The notes under the pieces were generated by a model, which was given only the letters and a program-made list of their open reading frames with translations, made no database searches and had not been told where the DNA came from. DNA of 30,964 bases from Pseudomonadota bacterium (lineage in GTDB: Bacteria > Pseudomonadota > Gammaproteobacteria > Xanthomonadales > Xanthomonadaceae), in assembly GCA_023395465.1 (NCBI GenBank), contig JAEWZE010000052.1, forward strand, positions 1-30,964. The letters are read 5' to 3'. The translations under genes were made by a program, and so were the position numbers. Shown here in pieces: positions 7,457-14,832 of the stretch (position 1 is the first letter of the stretch; each line of letters begins with the position of its first letter).

Positions 7457-9082
7457 TCACGCCCCCATCGCCCGCGCCAACAGCGGTCCGAACTCCAGCT
7501 GTGGATCCAGCGTCCCGAACATGCCCGCGCCGCGTCCGCGCAGCCGGCTGCGACAGAACGCGCCCGCCAGCGGACTGTCCGCGCACAGCAGCACCGCCGC
7601 CTGCAGCAGCAGCGCCATCGCCTCGACCAGCCGACGCGTGCCCGCTTCCACCGGAGCGGCCGCGAGCGCGTCGCGCAACTGCCCCAGCGCGGCATCGAAA
7701 TCCGCGTCGCGACCGGCCGCCGCGTCCAGCCGTGCCAGCAGCGCGTCGCCCGCTTCCGGTTCGCGCGACAGGGCGCGCAGCACGTCCAGGCACTGGATGT
7801 TGCCGCTGCCCTCCCAGATCGAGTTCAGCGGCGCCTGCCGGTACAGCCGCGGCAGCAGCGATTCCTCCACGTAGCCCGCGCCGCCCAGGCATTCCAGCGC
7901 CTCGCTGGCGAAGGCCGGCGCGCGCCTGCAGATCCAGTACTTGCCGATCGCGGTGGCGATGCGCGCGAACGCCGCCTCGCCCGGATCGTGCGGCGCCGCG
8001 TCGACCGCGCGCGCCACCCGCATCGACAGCGCAAGCGCCGCCTCGGCCTCGATGGCCAGGTCGGCCAGCACGTTGCGCATCAGCGGCTGGTCGATCAGCG
8101 CCCGACCGAACACCTTGCGGTGCCGGCAGTGGTGCAGCGCCTGCGCCAGCGCCATGCGCATCAGCCCCGCCGACCCGAGCATGCAGTCCAGTCGCGTGAG
8201 CATCACCATCTGGATGATCGTCGCCACGCCGCGGCCCTCGTCGCCGACGCGCTGCGCGATCGCCGCGTCGAACTCGATTTCCGACGACGCGTTGCTCCAG
8301 TCGCCCAGCTTGTCCTTCAGCCGCATCAGCCGGAAGCCATTGAGCGCGCCGTCCGGCAACCGCCGCGGCATCAGGAAACAGGTCAGCCCGGCCGGCGCCT
8401 GCGCCAGCACCAGGAAGCCATCGCTCATCGGCGCGGAAAAGAACCACTTGTGCCCGCGCAGCACGTAGTCGTCGGCGCCCGCCAGCGGCGTGGCGGTGGT
8501 GGTGTTGGCGCGCACGTCGCTGCCGCCCTGCTTCTCGGTCATGCCCATGCCCAGGGTGACGCCGTGCTTGTCGGCGATGGGCAGGTCGCGCGGATCGTAG
8601 CGGCAGGCCGCGACCTTCGTGCGCCACTCGCCCAGCGACGCGGTGCCCGCCAGCACCGGCACCGCGGCATGGGTCATCGTCAGCGGACAGCTGCTGCCCG
8701 GTTCGACCTGGTAGTGCAGGTAGGCCAGCGCCGCGCGCGCGACGTGCGCGCCGGGCTGCGGCTGCGCCCAGGACAGCCCCGCCACGCCATGGCCGATCGC
8801 GGCCTGCAGGATGCGGTGGTAGTGCGGATGGAACTCGACCGTGTCGATGCGATGACCGTAGCGGTCGTGGCTGCGCAGACGCGGACGGTCCCGGTGCGCA
8901 TCGAACGACAGCGCCAGCAGCTCACTCCCGGCCAGGGCCCCGTAGGCGGCGACCGCATCGGTGAAGCCGGTCGCGCCTTCGCGCCGCAGCGCCTCGCGCA
9001 GCGCGCGGTCATCGCGCCAAAGGTCGCGCGGCGCGAACTCCGGCGGCTGGTTGTCGACGCTGTGCGTGGCCGATCCGCTCAT
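7457..9082 (-). CDS. AidB-like acyl-CoA dehydrogenase family protein
   Basis: This 541-residue flavoprotein resembles E. coli AidB along its length. The start has NQPPEFAPRDLW (AidB: NQPIPLNNSNL), followed by VEPGSSCPLTMTHAA, GMGMTEKQGGSD at 178-189, HKWFFSAP, LKDKLGDWSNAS at 255-266, VFGRALIDQPLMR, ALECLGGAGYVEES and NSIWEGSGNIQCLDVLR. AidB belongs to the adaptive response to alkylation in E. coli. It binds FAD and DNA and has weak isovaleryl-CoA dehydrogenase activity. Whether this homologue protects DNA or oxidises an acyl-CoA is unknown. The ATG has AGGAGG upstream. The gene follows the FAD monooxygenase gene by 15 bp, so the two are probably co-transcribed. No ada or alkB is visible nearby. 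Confidence 0.93.
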   Translation of the reverse strand: MSGSATHSVDNQPPEFAPRDLWRDDRALREALRREGATGFTDAVAAYGALAGSELLALSFDAHRDRPRLRSHDRYGHRIDTVEFHPHYHRILQAAIGHGVAGLSWAQPQPGAHVARAALAYLHYQVEPGSSCPLTMTHAAVPVLAGTASLGEWRTKVAACRYDPRDLPIADKHGVTLGMGMTEKQGGSDVRANTTTATPLAGADDYVLRGHKWFFSAPMSDGFLVLAQAPAGLTCFLMPRRLPDGALNGFRLMRLKDKLGDWSNASSEIEFDAAIAQRVGDEGRGVATIIQMVMLTRLDCMLGSAGLMRMALAQALHHCRHRKVFGRALIDQPLMRNVLADLAIEAEAALALSMRVARAVDAAPHDPGEAAFARIATAIGKYWICRRAPAFASEALECLGGAGYVEESLLPRLYRQAPLNSIWEGSGNIQCLDVLRALSREPEAGDALLARLDAAAGRDADFDAALGQLRDALAAAPVEAGTRRLVEAMALLLQAAVLLCADSPLAGAFCRSRLRGRGAGMFGTLDPQLEFGPLLARAMGA

Positions 9083-9097
9083 CCCGCCCTCCTGTCC

Positions 9098-10333
9098 TCA
9101 TGTGCGCAGGCCGGCGCCCTCGGCCAGTGCGTCGGCGAAGGCCTCGTCGAGCGCGATCCGGCCGAACAGCCCCTGCTGCGTGCCGCTCAGCACCCGCAGC
9201 ATATGCGTCCTGCCCGGCGGCAGCCGGCCGGCGGGACGCAGCGCCAGGTCGCGCAGGCGCGCCACCGTGTCGAGGTCGGACTGGAACATCGGCGTCAGCC
9301 AGCGGCTCCACAGCTGGTAGATGGCGACGTGGCGGCGGCGCTCGCGCTGCAGTTGCTGCAGCGCATCCTGCACCGGGCCGCGTGCACGCAGCGCCGAGGC
9401 CAGCGCCATCGCGTCCAGCAGCGCCATGTTCACGCCCTGCCCCAGCTGCGGACTCATCGCATGCGCGGCGTCGCCGATCAGCACCGCATGCCCGCGATGC
9501 CACTGCGTGACCACGGTATCGCGGTAGCTGGCGCGGGTCAGCTGCGCCGGCGCGCACAGGCCGTGCAGCAGCGGCGCGATTTCCGGCCACAGCGCCAGCA
9601 CCTCGGCCTTCCAGGCATCGATGCCCCCTTGCTGCCAGGCATCGAAGGCGGCGGTGGGCAGGCTCCAGAAGAAGCTCAGCCGGTGCGTGTCGTCGTCCGG
9701 GCGCGTGCCGACTGGCAGCAGCCCGATCATGCGCCGCGCGGCGACATAGCGCTGGCGCAGCTCACGCAGGTGCGGCCAGCCCGATGATGGCAGCAGGCAC
9801 CACAGCGCGCCCCAGGGATAGGGCTTGTCCAGGCGCACGCGACCGGCATGGCCGCGCAGCAGCGAGGCCGCGCCATCGGCGACCACCACCAGGTCGTAGG
9901 GGCCGTGCCGACCGCCGCCGGCATCGACCAGCACCCGCCCGTCGTCCTCCAGCCGGGTGATCGCCAGGCCCGCGCGCACGCCGCCGCGACCTTCGAAGGC
10001 GCTGGCGAGGATCGAGAACAGCGCGCCGCGCTGCAGGCCGATGCCGGCCAGGCGCGGATCGAGCCCGTCGTAGCGCATCTCCATCACCGCGCGCCCGCAG
10101 GGCGTGTCGCCGAACAGCCGCTCGACCACGGCTCCATGCGCCAGCACCTGCGGCAGCAGCCCCATCCGCCACAGCACCTGCAGTCCGCTGGGCTGCAGCA
10201 GGAACCCCGCGCCCACCGGCCCGGGCTGCGGCACCCGCTCGAACACCTCCACGCGGTGGCCGTCGCGCTCGAGCAGCACCGCCGCGCACTGGCCGGCACT
10301 GCCATAGCCGACGATGGCGACGCGACGCTTCAT
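9098..10333 (-). CDS. FAD-dependent aromatic-ring-type monooxygenase (PHBH fold)
   Basis: This 411-residue class A flavin monooxygenase has the dinucleotide-binding motif GYGSAG at 9-14 (GxGxxG) ending in the acidic VEVFE at 29-32. A DG-type motif (DLVVVADGAAS) follows at 147-157, and the FAD ribityl motif GDAAHAMSPQLGQG at 287-300. These enzymes hydroxylate phenols or similar rings using NAD(P)H and O2. The substrate cannot be inferred. The start at 10333 puts MKRRVAIVGYG at the N-terminus, and reading further upstream would run into a repeat element. There is no catabolic cluster around it: its only partner is the aidB-like gene 15 bp downstream. A copy of the nested inverted repeat lies about 70 bp upstream and may influence expression. 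Confidence 0.92.
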   Translation of the reverse strand: MKRRVAIVGYGSAGQCAAVLLERDGHRVEVFERVPQPGPVGAGFLLQPSGLQVLWRMGLLPQVLAHGAVVERLFGDTPCGRAVMEMRYDGLDPRLAGIGLQRGALFSILASAFEGRGGVRAGLAITRLEDDGRVLVDAGGGRHGPYDLVVVADGAASLLRGHAGRVRLDKPYPWGALWCLLPSSGWPHLRELRQRYVAARRMIGLLPVGTRPDDDTHRLSFFWSLPTAAFDAWQQGGIDAWKAEVLALWPEIAPLLHGLCAPAQLTRASYRDTVVTQWHRGHAVLIGDAAHAMSPQLGQGVNMALLDAMALASALRARGPVQDALQQLQRERRRHVAIYQLWSRWLTPMFQSDLDTVARLRDLALRPAGRLPPGRTHMLRVLSGTQQGLFGRIALDEAFADALAEGAGLRT

Positions 10334-10402
10334 CGAACAGGCACCCACCGATGCGCGCTGCGAGCCGCTGGAAAAGCGGGCGAGCGGTACCGGTCGCGCG
10401 GC

Positions 10403-10500
10403 GTCGGCTGCGGGTGTCCCTGGATGCACATGTCCCCCGGCGCTGGCCTGCGGCCAACGCCTCCTCCCTGGTTTCGCATCCCGGGACACCCACAGCCGCC
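10403..10500 (-). repeat. Nested inverted-repeat element, copy B
   Basis: The outer arms 10403-10427 and 10476-10500 pair at 22 of 25 positions. An inner hairpin lies at 10441-10459 (GGCC-TGC-GGCC type). Read on the minus strand, the core strings are GCGAAACCAGGGAGGAGGC (10477-10459) and GCCGGGGGACATGT (10441-10428). These match copy A at 17 of 19 and 11 of 13 compared bases. The arms and inner stem do not match copy A in sequence but pair with themselves. It is inverted relative to copy A, and together they bracket the aidB-like and FAD monooxygenase genes. Confidence 0.75.
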
Positions 10501-10698
10501 GTGGAAGGTCGCTCGGCAGTTCAACACGGCCGCAGCGGGGATCGCGGCTTCCCTTCGCGTATCCGCAAGCCGAACCCCACCGCTGCCGGCAGGGACCGTC
10601 GGTTCGCTACGCCCGCAATCGAAGGCAGAGACATTCGCCAGGAACTCCATACCCACGCCCCGAAAGCCAAGCCGCAAAATTCTCCGGCGGATCGCCAG

Positions 10699-10723
10699 AA
10701 AAAAGCCCCGCCTGGGCGGGGCT
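10699..10723 (-). terminator. Rho-independent terminator of the cold shock gene
   Basis: On the minus strand the stem AGCCCCGCC/GGCGGGGCT (9 bp, 2-base loop) is followed by a run of six T. It lies 22 bases after the cold shock stop codon. This is the only textbook intrinsic terminator in the window. Confidence 0.9.
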
Positions 10724-10745
10724 TCAAAATCTCGTCGCCGGCAAC

Positions 10746-10952
10746 TCAGACGACCGGCTGTACCCCTGCCGCCTGCGCACCCTTCGGACCCTGGGTGACT
10801 TCATACTGGACGCGCTGGCCTTCCTGGAGACTGCGAAAGCCCTTCGAATCGATCGCCGAGTAGTGCACGAAGACATCGGCGCTGCCGTCTTCAGGCGCGA
10901 TGAATCCGAATCCCTTGGCGTCGTTGAACCACTTCACTGTGCCGTATTGCAT
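10746..10952 (-). CDS. CspA-family cold shock protein
   Basis: This 68-residue single OB-fold protein binds single-stranded RNA and DNA and melts mRNA secondary structure, often as a cold-shock or growth-phase RNA chaperone. The RNP1 motif KGFGFI is at 13-18 and RNP2 VFVHY at 27-31. The opening GTVKWFNDAKGFGFI and the ending GPKGAQAAGV are typical. The length is standard. GAGG lies ahead of the ATG. The gene is monocistronic, with a good promoter at 11022-11050 and a strong terminator. The leader is about 60 bases, much shorter than the thermosensing leader of E. coli cspA, so cold induction cannot be inferred. Confidence 0.97.
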   Translation of the reverse strand: MQYGTVKWFNDAKGFGFIAPEDGSADVFVHYSAIDSKGFRSLQEGQRVQYEVTQGPKGAQAAGVQPVV

Positions 10953-11021
10953 GACTCGTCAAACCTCGTGATGGCTGGTGGCGCCCGCCCGGACGCGGTC
11001 GGCGGCCGGTCGCGCACGCCG

Positions 11022-11050
11022 AGTATGCAAACCCGGCCGGGGTGTTGCAA
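11022..11050 (-). promoter_or_regulatory. Sigma-70 type promoter of the cold shock gene
   Basis: On the minus strand the -35 TTGCAA (11050-11045) and -10 CATACT (11027-11022) are separated by exactly 17 bp. Each matches consensus at 4 of 6 positions. The promoter starts right after the stop codon of the upstream methylthioinosine phosphorylase gene. Confidence 0.5.
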
Positions 11051-11809
11051 TCACCGATGCAACAGTGTCGAGATCAGCGTCGGCACGCCGGAAGTCGCCG
11101 CGGCCACGTTCGCCAGCACGTCCTCCAGCGTGATCACCTCGTCCGGATCCGGCCCCGACCCCGCCGCCCAGTTGGCCACAATCGCCAGGCAGGCGTACTC
11201 CAGGCCCAGCTCGCGCGCCAGTCCGGCCTCCGGCATCCCGGTCATGCCGACCAGGTCGCAGCCATCGCGGCGCATGCGCACGATTTCGGCCTTGGTTTCC
11301 AGGCGCGGCCCCTGGGTCGCGCCGTAGCAGCCGCCATCGACCAGCGCCACGCCGGCGATCCGGGCCGCATCCAGCACCTGCCCGCGCAGCGACGGCGTGT
11401 AGGGATCGCCGAAATCCACGTGCAGCACCTCGGTTCCGGGCTCCTCGCAGAACGTGGAAATCCGCCCCCAGGTGTAGTCGATCAGCTGGTCCGGGCAGGC
11501 CAGCACGCGCGGGCCGAAGCGTTCGCCGATGCCGCCGACGGTATTGAGCGCCAGCACCCGGCTCGCACCAAGCGCCTGCAGCGCCGCGAGGTTGGCGCGG
11601 TAGTTGATCCGGTGCGGCGGCACGGAATGGCCTTCGCCATGGCGCGCGAGGAACGCCACCCGGCGTCCGTCCAGGCTGCCGATGCGCACCGGCCCTGACG
11701 GCGCGCCGTAGCGGGTGACCGGCTGGTGGGTTTCGATGTCCTGCAGCCCGGCGAGCGCATACAGGCCGGTGCCGCCGACGACGGCGAGATCGATGGGATC
11801 GGGAGTCAT
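11051..11809 (-). CDS. S-methyl-5'-thioinosine phosphorylase (MTAP/PNP family)
   Basis: This 252-residue protein belongs to the trimeric purine nucleoside phosphorylase/MTAP family. It shows VVGGTGLYAL near the N-terminus, the phosphate-site ARHGEGHSVPPHRINYRANL (in part), LNTVGGIG, a TQGPRLETKAEI stretch and the base-site segment VGMTGMPEAGLARELGL. The overall pattern (PDQLIDYTWGR, HVDFGDPYT, VGMTGMPEA) resembles P. aeruginosa PA3004. That enzyme cleaves 5'-methylthioinosine to hypoxanthine and 5-methylthioribose-1-phosphate, in organisms that first deaminate methylthioadenosine. Methylthioadenosine as substrate is the alternative. The gene lies 47 bp after the HPRT gene, whose product uses hypoxanthine, which favours the methylthioinosine assignment. 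Confidence 0.9.
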   Translation of the reverse strand: MTPDPIDLAVVGGTGLYALAGLQDIETHQPVTRYGAPSGPVRIGSLDGRRVAFLARHGEGHSVPPHRINYRANLAALQALGASRVLALNTVGGIGERFGPRVLACPDQLIDYTWGRISTFCEEPGTEVLHVDFGDPYTPSLRGQVLDAARIAGVALVDGGCYGATQGPRLETKAEIVRMRRDGCDLVGMTGMPEAGLARELGLEYACLAIVANWAAGSGPDPDEVITLEDVLANVAAATSGVPTLISTLLHR

Positions 11810-11856
11810 GCGGATCGGGACCGGACGCGTGGAGCCGAAGGATAACCCCGCGCCGG

Positions 11857-12417
11857 TTACTCGCCGAGCGCGTAGATCCCCGGCAGGTTGCGGCCCTGCT
11901 CGTGGAAGTCCATGCCGTAGCCGAACACGTAGCGGTCCGGCACTTCCACGCCCATGTAGTCGGCACAGATGCCGTCGACGCAGCGATCGTGCTGCTTGAC
12001 CGCGAGCACGGCCACGCGCACGTCGGCCGCGCCCTGGTCCTCGCACCAGTACCGGACCGCCTTGAGCGTGTGGCCCTCGTCGAGGATGTCGTCCACCAGC
12101 AGTACCCGGCGGCCGCGCATCGGCGTGGCCGGACGGTGCAGCCAGGCCAGTCCCGAACCGGTGGTGTTGCCGCGGTAGCGGGTGGCGTGCAGGTAGTCGA
12201 ACTCCAGATCGAGCCCGCGCTCGCCCAGCGCGAAGGCCAGCTGACCCGCGAACGGCAGGCCGCCGTGCATCACCGTGAGGAACAGCGGCGGCTGTTCGTC
12301 GTCGGCGTAGTCGGGCTGGATCGCGTCAGCCATCTCCTCGACCGCGTCCTCGAGCTCGTCGCGGTCGAACAGGAGGTCGGCCTTGTCGAGGATTTCCGAC
12401 AGCTTCGGCACGTTCAT
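11857..12417 (-). CDS. Hypoxanthine(-guanine) phosphoribosyltransferase
   Basis: This 186-residue type I phosphoribosyltransferase transfers PRPP to hypoxanthine (and probably guanine) to form IMP or GMP. The PRPP loop VLLVDDILDEGHTL is at 105-118, preceded by TVMHGGLPFAGQLA around 48-60 and the flexible loop HATRYRGNTTGSGL around 77-90. It belongs to the branch found in Xanthomonadaceae and related bacteria, with an acidic N-terminal extension, rather than the E. coli Hpt or Gpt forms. Its ATG overlaps the nagZ stop (ATGA), so it is translationally coupled to nagZ. Methylthioinosine phosphorylase follows 47 bp downstream, giving two consecutive purine-salvage steps in one transcript. Confidence 0.95.
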   Translation of the reverse strand: MNVPKLSEILDKADLLFDRDELEDAVEEMADAIQPDYADDEQPPLFLTVMHGGLPFAGQLAFALGERGLDLEFDYLHATRYRGNTTGSGLAWLHRPATPMRGRRVLLVDDILDEGHTLKAVRYWCEDQGAADVRVAVLAVKQHDRCVDGICADYMGVEVPDRYVFGYGMDFHEQGRNLPGIYALGE

Positions 12418-13421
12418 GCGGTGCGTCCCAGTCGCGCAGCCAGCTGCGCCTGCGCGCCACTGTAGCGCGCATCGGCCAGCAGGCCGTCCCAGCCCAGGCC
12501 GCCGCGGCCGAGCAGGCCGACCAGGGCCATGGTGTTGAGGCTGCGATGTTCCACCGCCGCCAGCGATTCCTCGACCAGTTCCGGGTGGCAGACCAGCACC
12601 ACGTCGCAGCCCGCATCCAGGTGCGCGTCCACGCGCGCCTTGATGCCGCCGGCCGAGAACGCCGCCGCCATGCCGATGTCGTCGGAGAACACCACGCCGC
12701 GGAAGCCCATCTCCCCGCGCAGGATCTCGTTGATCCAGCGCGGCGAATAGCCGGCCGGCTCGGGCGCGACCTGCGGATAGACGACGTGCGCGAGCATGAC
12801 CGCGTCGGCGCCGGCGTCGATGCCGGCCACGAACGGCACCAGGTCGTGGGCGCGGATCTCGTCCAGCGGGCGGTTGTCCACCGCATTGTCGAAGTGCGTG
12901 TCCTCGCGCACGGTGCCGTGTCCGGGGAAATGCTTGAGCGTGGCCGCCATGCCCACCGAATGCATGCCGCGCACGTAGGCGCGGGTGAATTCGGCCACGA
13001 CCTGCGGATCGTCGGAGAACGCGCGGTCGCCGATCGCGAGGTTGCCGTGGCCGACATCGACCACCGGGGCGAAGCTCAGGTCCACGCCGGTGGCGCGGAT
13101 CTCGCTGGCCATCAGCCAGGCGTGTTCCTCGGCCAGCGCCAGCGCCGCTTGCGGATCCTGCGCATACAGTGCGGCGAAACCTTGCAGCGGCGGCAGCGCG
13201 CTGTAGCCGTCCTGGAAGCGCTGCACCCGGCCGCCTTCCTGGTCGACGCAGATCAGCTGCGGACGCGCGGTCGCCTCGCGGATCGACGCACACAGCTCCA
13301 TAACCTGCGATCGCGAACGGAAGTTGCGCTTGAACAGGATCACGCCGGCACAGGCGTCGTTCTGCAGCCAGTCGCGCTCCTGCGCGCCGAGTTCCATGCC
13401 GGCCAGGCCGATCACGAGCAT
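12414..13421 (-). CDS. nagZ: Beta-N-acetylhexosaminidase NagZ
   Basis: This 335-residue cytoplasmic family 3 glycoside hydrolase removes N-acetylglucosamine from GlcNAc-1,6-anhydroMurNAc (peptides) during peptidoglycan recycling. In AmpC-producing bacteria it thereby generates beta-lactamase inducers. Visible motifs are CVDQEGGRVQRF at 58-69, the family signature KHFPGHG at 163-169 with acid/base His176 in EDTHFD, and the nucleophile in SDDIGM at 246-251. The ATG at 13421 has GAAGGAGA upstream. A TGCGACAAT extended -10 is 39 bases before it. The coupling of a cell-wall recycling enzyme to HPRT by an ATGA overlap is a conserved Xanthomonadaceae-type arrangement rather than a known pathway link. 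Confidence 0.97.
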   Translation of the reverse strand: MLVIGLAGMELGAQERDWLQNDACAGVILFKRNFRSRSQVMELCASIREATARPQLICVDQEGGRVQRFQDGYSALPPLQGFAALYAQDPQAALALAEEHAWLMASEIRATGVDLSFAPVVDVGHGNLAIGDRAFSDDPQVVAEFTRAYVRGMHSVGMAATLKHFPGHGTVREDTHFDNAVDNRPLDEIRAHDLVPFVAGIDAGADAVMLAHVVYPQVAPEPAGYSPRWINEILRGEMGFRGVVFSDDIGMAAAFSAGGIKARVDAHLDAGCDVVLVCHPELVEESLAAVEHRSLNTMALVGLLGRGGLGWDGLLADARYSGAQAQLAARLGRTA

Positions 13422-13460
13422 CCGCGGGTCTCCTTCACGTGCGCGGGCGCGCACCGGGAC

Positions 13461-13469
13461 ATTGTCGCA
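13461..13469 (-). promoter_or_regulatory. Extended -10 promoter of nagZ
   Basis: The minus strand reads TGC-GACAAT, an extended -10 with no recognisable -35. The surrounding 15 bases, CATCTGCGACAATGT apart from one inserted base context, match the word before rlmD. The nagZ ATG is 39 bases downstream. Confidence 0.5.
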
Positions 13470-13509
13470 GATGGCCGCGGACCCGGCGTCCTGGCGCCGG
13501 CCAGCCGGT

Positions 13510-14205
13510 TCAGGCGCGCGGGCCGTCCGGGCCGCAGGCCGCGTCGCCGGTGCCCCCCTCCGGCGCGGCTGCGGCGACGGCACCGGCACGGCGCAGCGCC
13601 TGCGCGAACAGGTCGGGCGGCTGCGCACCCTGCACCACGTGGCGGCCGTCGATGACGAAGGTCGGCACCGAGCGGATGCCCATCGCCTGCGCCTGCGCCA
13701 CCTGGGCGCGGACCTCGGCCTCGCCCTCGTCGCCGGCGAGCAGGGCGCGGACCCGAGCCTCGGGCAGGCCCGCGGCCTGGCCCGCCGCGACCAGCACCGC
13801 GGGGTCGGCAAGATTTCGGCCTTCGGCGAAATGGGCATGGAACAGCGCCTCCGCAGCGCGTCCTGCATCGCCCTCGCGCGCGGCCAGCCACAGCAGCCGG
13901 TGCGCCGGCAGCGTGGTCACCCGCACCTGGCCGCGATCGAAATCGAAGGGCAGTCCTTCCGCGCGCGCCGTGGCCTGGGTGCTGGCGAGCATCTGCGCGC
14001 TGCGCTCGGCGCCACCGAACTTGCGCGCATAGGCCTCGCGCAGCGGGACGGGTTCGGATCCGGCCTCGGGGTCGAGCAGGAACGGATGCCAGTGCAGTTC
14101 GACCTCGGGCGCCGCATCGCCCAGCAGCGCCAGCGCACGCTCGAGCCGGCGCTTGCCGATCCAGCACCAGGGGCAGACCACGTCGGACCAGACATCGATT
14201 CTCAT
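13510..14205 (-). CDS. DsbA-family oxidoreductase (FrnE type)
   Basis: This 231-residue thioredoxin-fold protein has the FrnE/2-hydroxychromene isomerase-like arrangement. It shows DVWSDVVCPWCWIGKRRLE at the N-terminus with the redox pair Cys11 and Cys14 (CPWC), an inserted helical domain with EGLPFDFDRGQV and AHRLLWLA, and the cis-Pro loop IRSVPTFVIDG near residue 180. The C-terminus carries an Ala/Gly-rich extension. FrnE proteins are cytoplasmic disulfide oxidoreductases linked to oxidative-stress tolerance in some bacteria. No signal peptide is present. The gene precedes nagZ by 88 bp, but nagZ appears to have its own promoter. The client protein is unknown. Confidence 0.92.
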   Translation of the reverse strand: MRIDVWSDVVCPWCWIGKRRLERALALLGDAAPEVELHWHPFLLDPEAGSEPVPLREAYARKFGGAERSAQMLASTQATARAEGLPFDFDRGQVRVTTLPAHRLLWLAAREGDAGRAAEALFHAHFAEGRNLADPAVLVAAGQAAGLPEARVRALLAGDEGEAEVRAQVAQAQAMGIRSVPTFVIDGRHVVQGAQPPDLFAQALRRAGAVAAAAPEGGTGDAACGPDGPRA

Positions 14206-14232
14206 GCGCCGATCATGGCGGCAGAACGGGCC

Positions 14233-14303
14233 GCAGCCAAGGCTGCAGCTGCTGCGGGAGCGACCCCGGCCGCGAATGTCCCTTCGCGCGCAAGCACGCT
14301 CCC
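14233..14303. repeat. REP-like nested hairpin between CYTH and FrnE-type genes
   Basis: The outer arms GGGAGCG (14256-14262) and CGCTCCC (14297-14303) enclose an inner stem CGCGAA/TTCGCG (14271-14276, 14283-14288). An adjoining hairpin GCAGCC-AA-GGCTGC is at 14233-14246. On the minus strand the element begins GTGGGAGCG, which resembles the GTRG head of REP elements mobilised by RAYT transposases. No RAYT gene is in the window. Confidence 0.6.
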
Positions 14304-14317
14304 ACGGGCGATGGCCC

Positions 14318-14830
14318 TCAGCCCGTTCCGCGACGCTCGTCCGCGCTCCAGCGCGCGTAGGGATGCGATGCGAGCGCGAGGTTGTAGTAGCGCGATTCGT
14401 CGGTGACCTCGCGACCGGCCCAGGCCGGCAGCGCGAAACGCTCGTCGGGGCTGGACAGCTCGATCTCGGCCACGACCAGGCCGGCGTTGTCGCCGAGGAA
14501 TTCGTCCACCTCCCAGAGGTGTCCCTCGTGGCGCACCAGGTGGCGGCGCTTGTCGATCACCCCGCCCACGCACAGCGCGAGCAGAGCGCGCGCATCCTCG
14601 ACCGGCACCGGGTACTCGAACTCCTGCCGACTGCGCCCCAGCTCGCGCGACTTGAGGTTGAGGAAGGCCGCCTCGCCCTGGATGCGCACGCGCACCGAAG
14701 CCTTCTGCCCGCCGCTTTCCATCGCGCCCAGGTCGTTGATGTAGCCCTGCGCCATCGGCAGGACCGCGTGGGCGGCGGCGCGCCAGCCGTCGCCGGTGAC
14801 GAGGAACTTGCGTTCGATCTCGACGGCCAT
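14318..14830 (-). CDS. CYTH-domain protein (triphosphate tunnel metalloenzyme)
   Basis: This 170-residue protein opens with the CYTH signature EIERKFLV. It continues with strands rich in alternating charged residues: SVRVRIQG, AFLNLKSREL, RRHLVRHEGHLWEVDEF, AEIELSSPDE. Together these form the eight-stranded tunnel that binds triphosphate and metal. Bacterial members include inorganic triphosphatases and class IV adenylate cyclases, and small single-domain ones are usually tripolyphosphatases. The exact activity is not determined. The start at 14830 is chosen because GGAGG lies seven bases upstream. The ATG at 14836 would leave only one base to the same GGAGG. That GGAGG belongs to the first rlmD-tail repeat, so the repeat supplies the ribosome-binding site. 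Confidence 0.9.
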   Translation of the reverse strand: MAVEIERKFLVTGDGWRAAAHAVLPMAQGYINDLGAMESGGQKASVRVRIQGEAAFLNLKSRELGRSRQEFEYPVPVEDARALLALCVGGVIDKRRHLVRHEGHLWEVDEFLGDNAGLVVAEIELSSPDERFALPAWAGREVTDESRYYNLALASHPYARWSADERRGTG

Positions 14831-14832
14831 CG

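Larger units (their letters stand above)
10334..10745. other. 412-bp gene-free stretch between cold shock gene and FAD monooxygenase
   Basis: This contains nested inverted-repeat copy B (10403-10500) and the cold shock gene's terminator (10699-10723). Between them, around 10534-10575, lies GC-rich sequence with loose inverted symmetry (GATCGCG and CGCGTATC) that could be a decayed REP. No supported gene or clear promoter for the FAD monooxygenase was seen. Confidence 0.55.

Noticed and set aside
7186..10500. The bracketed two-gene block as a conventional insertion sequence
   Set aside because: Neither gene is a transposase and no target duplication was seen. The flanking elements are reported instead as repeats of unknown type.
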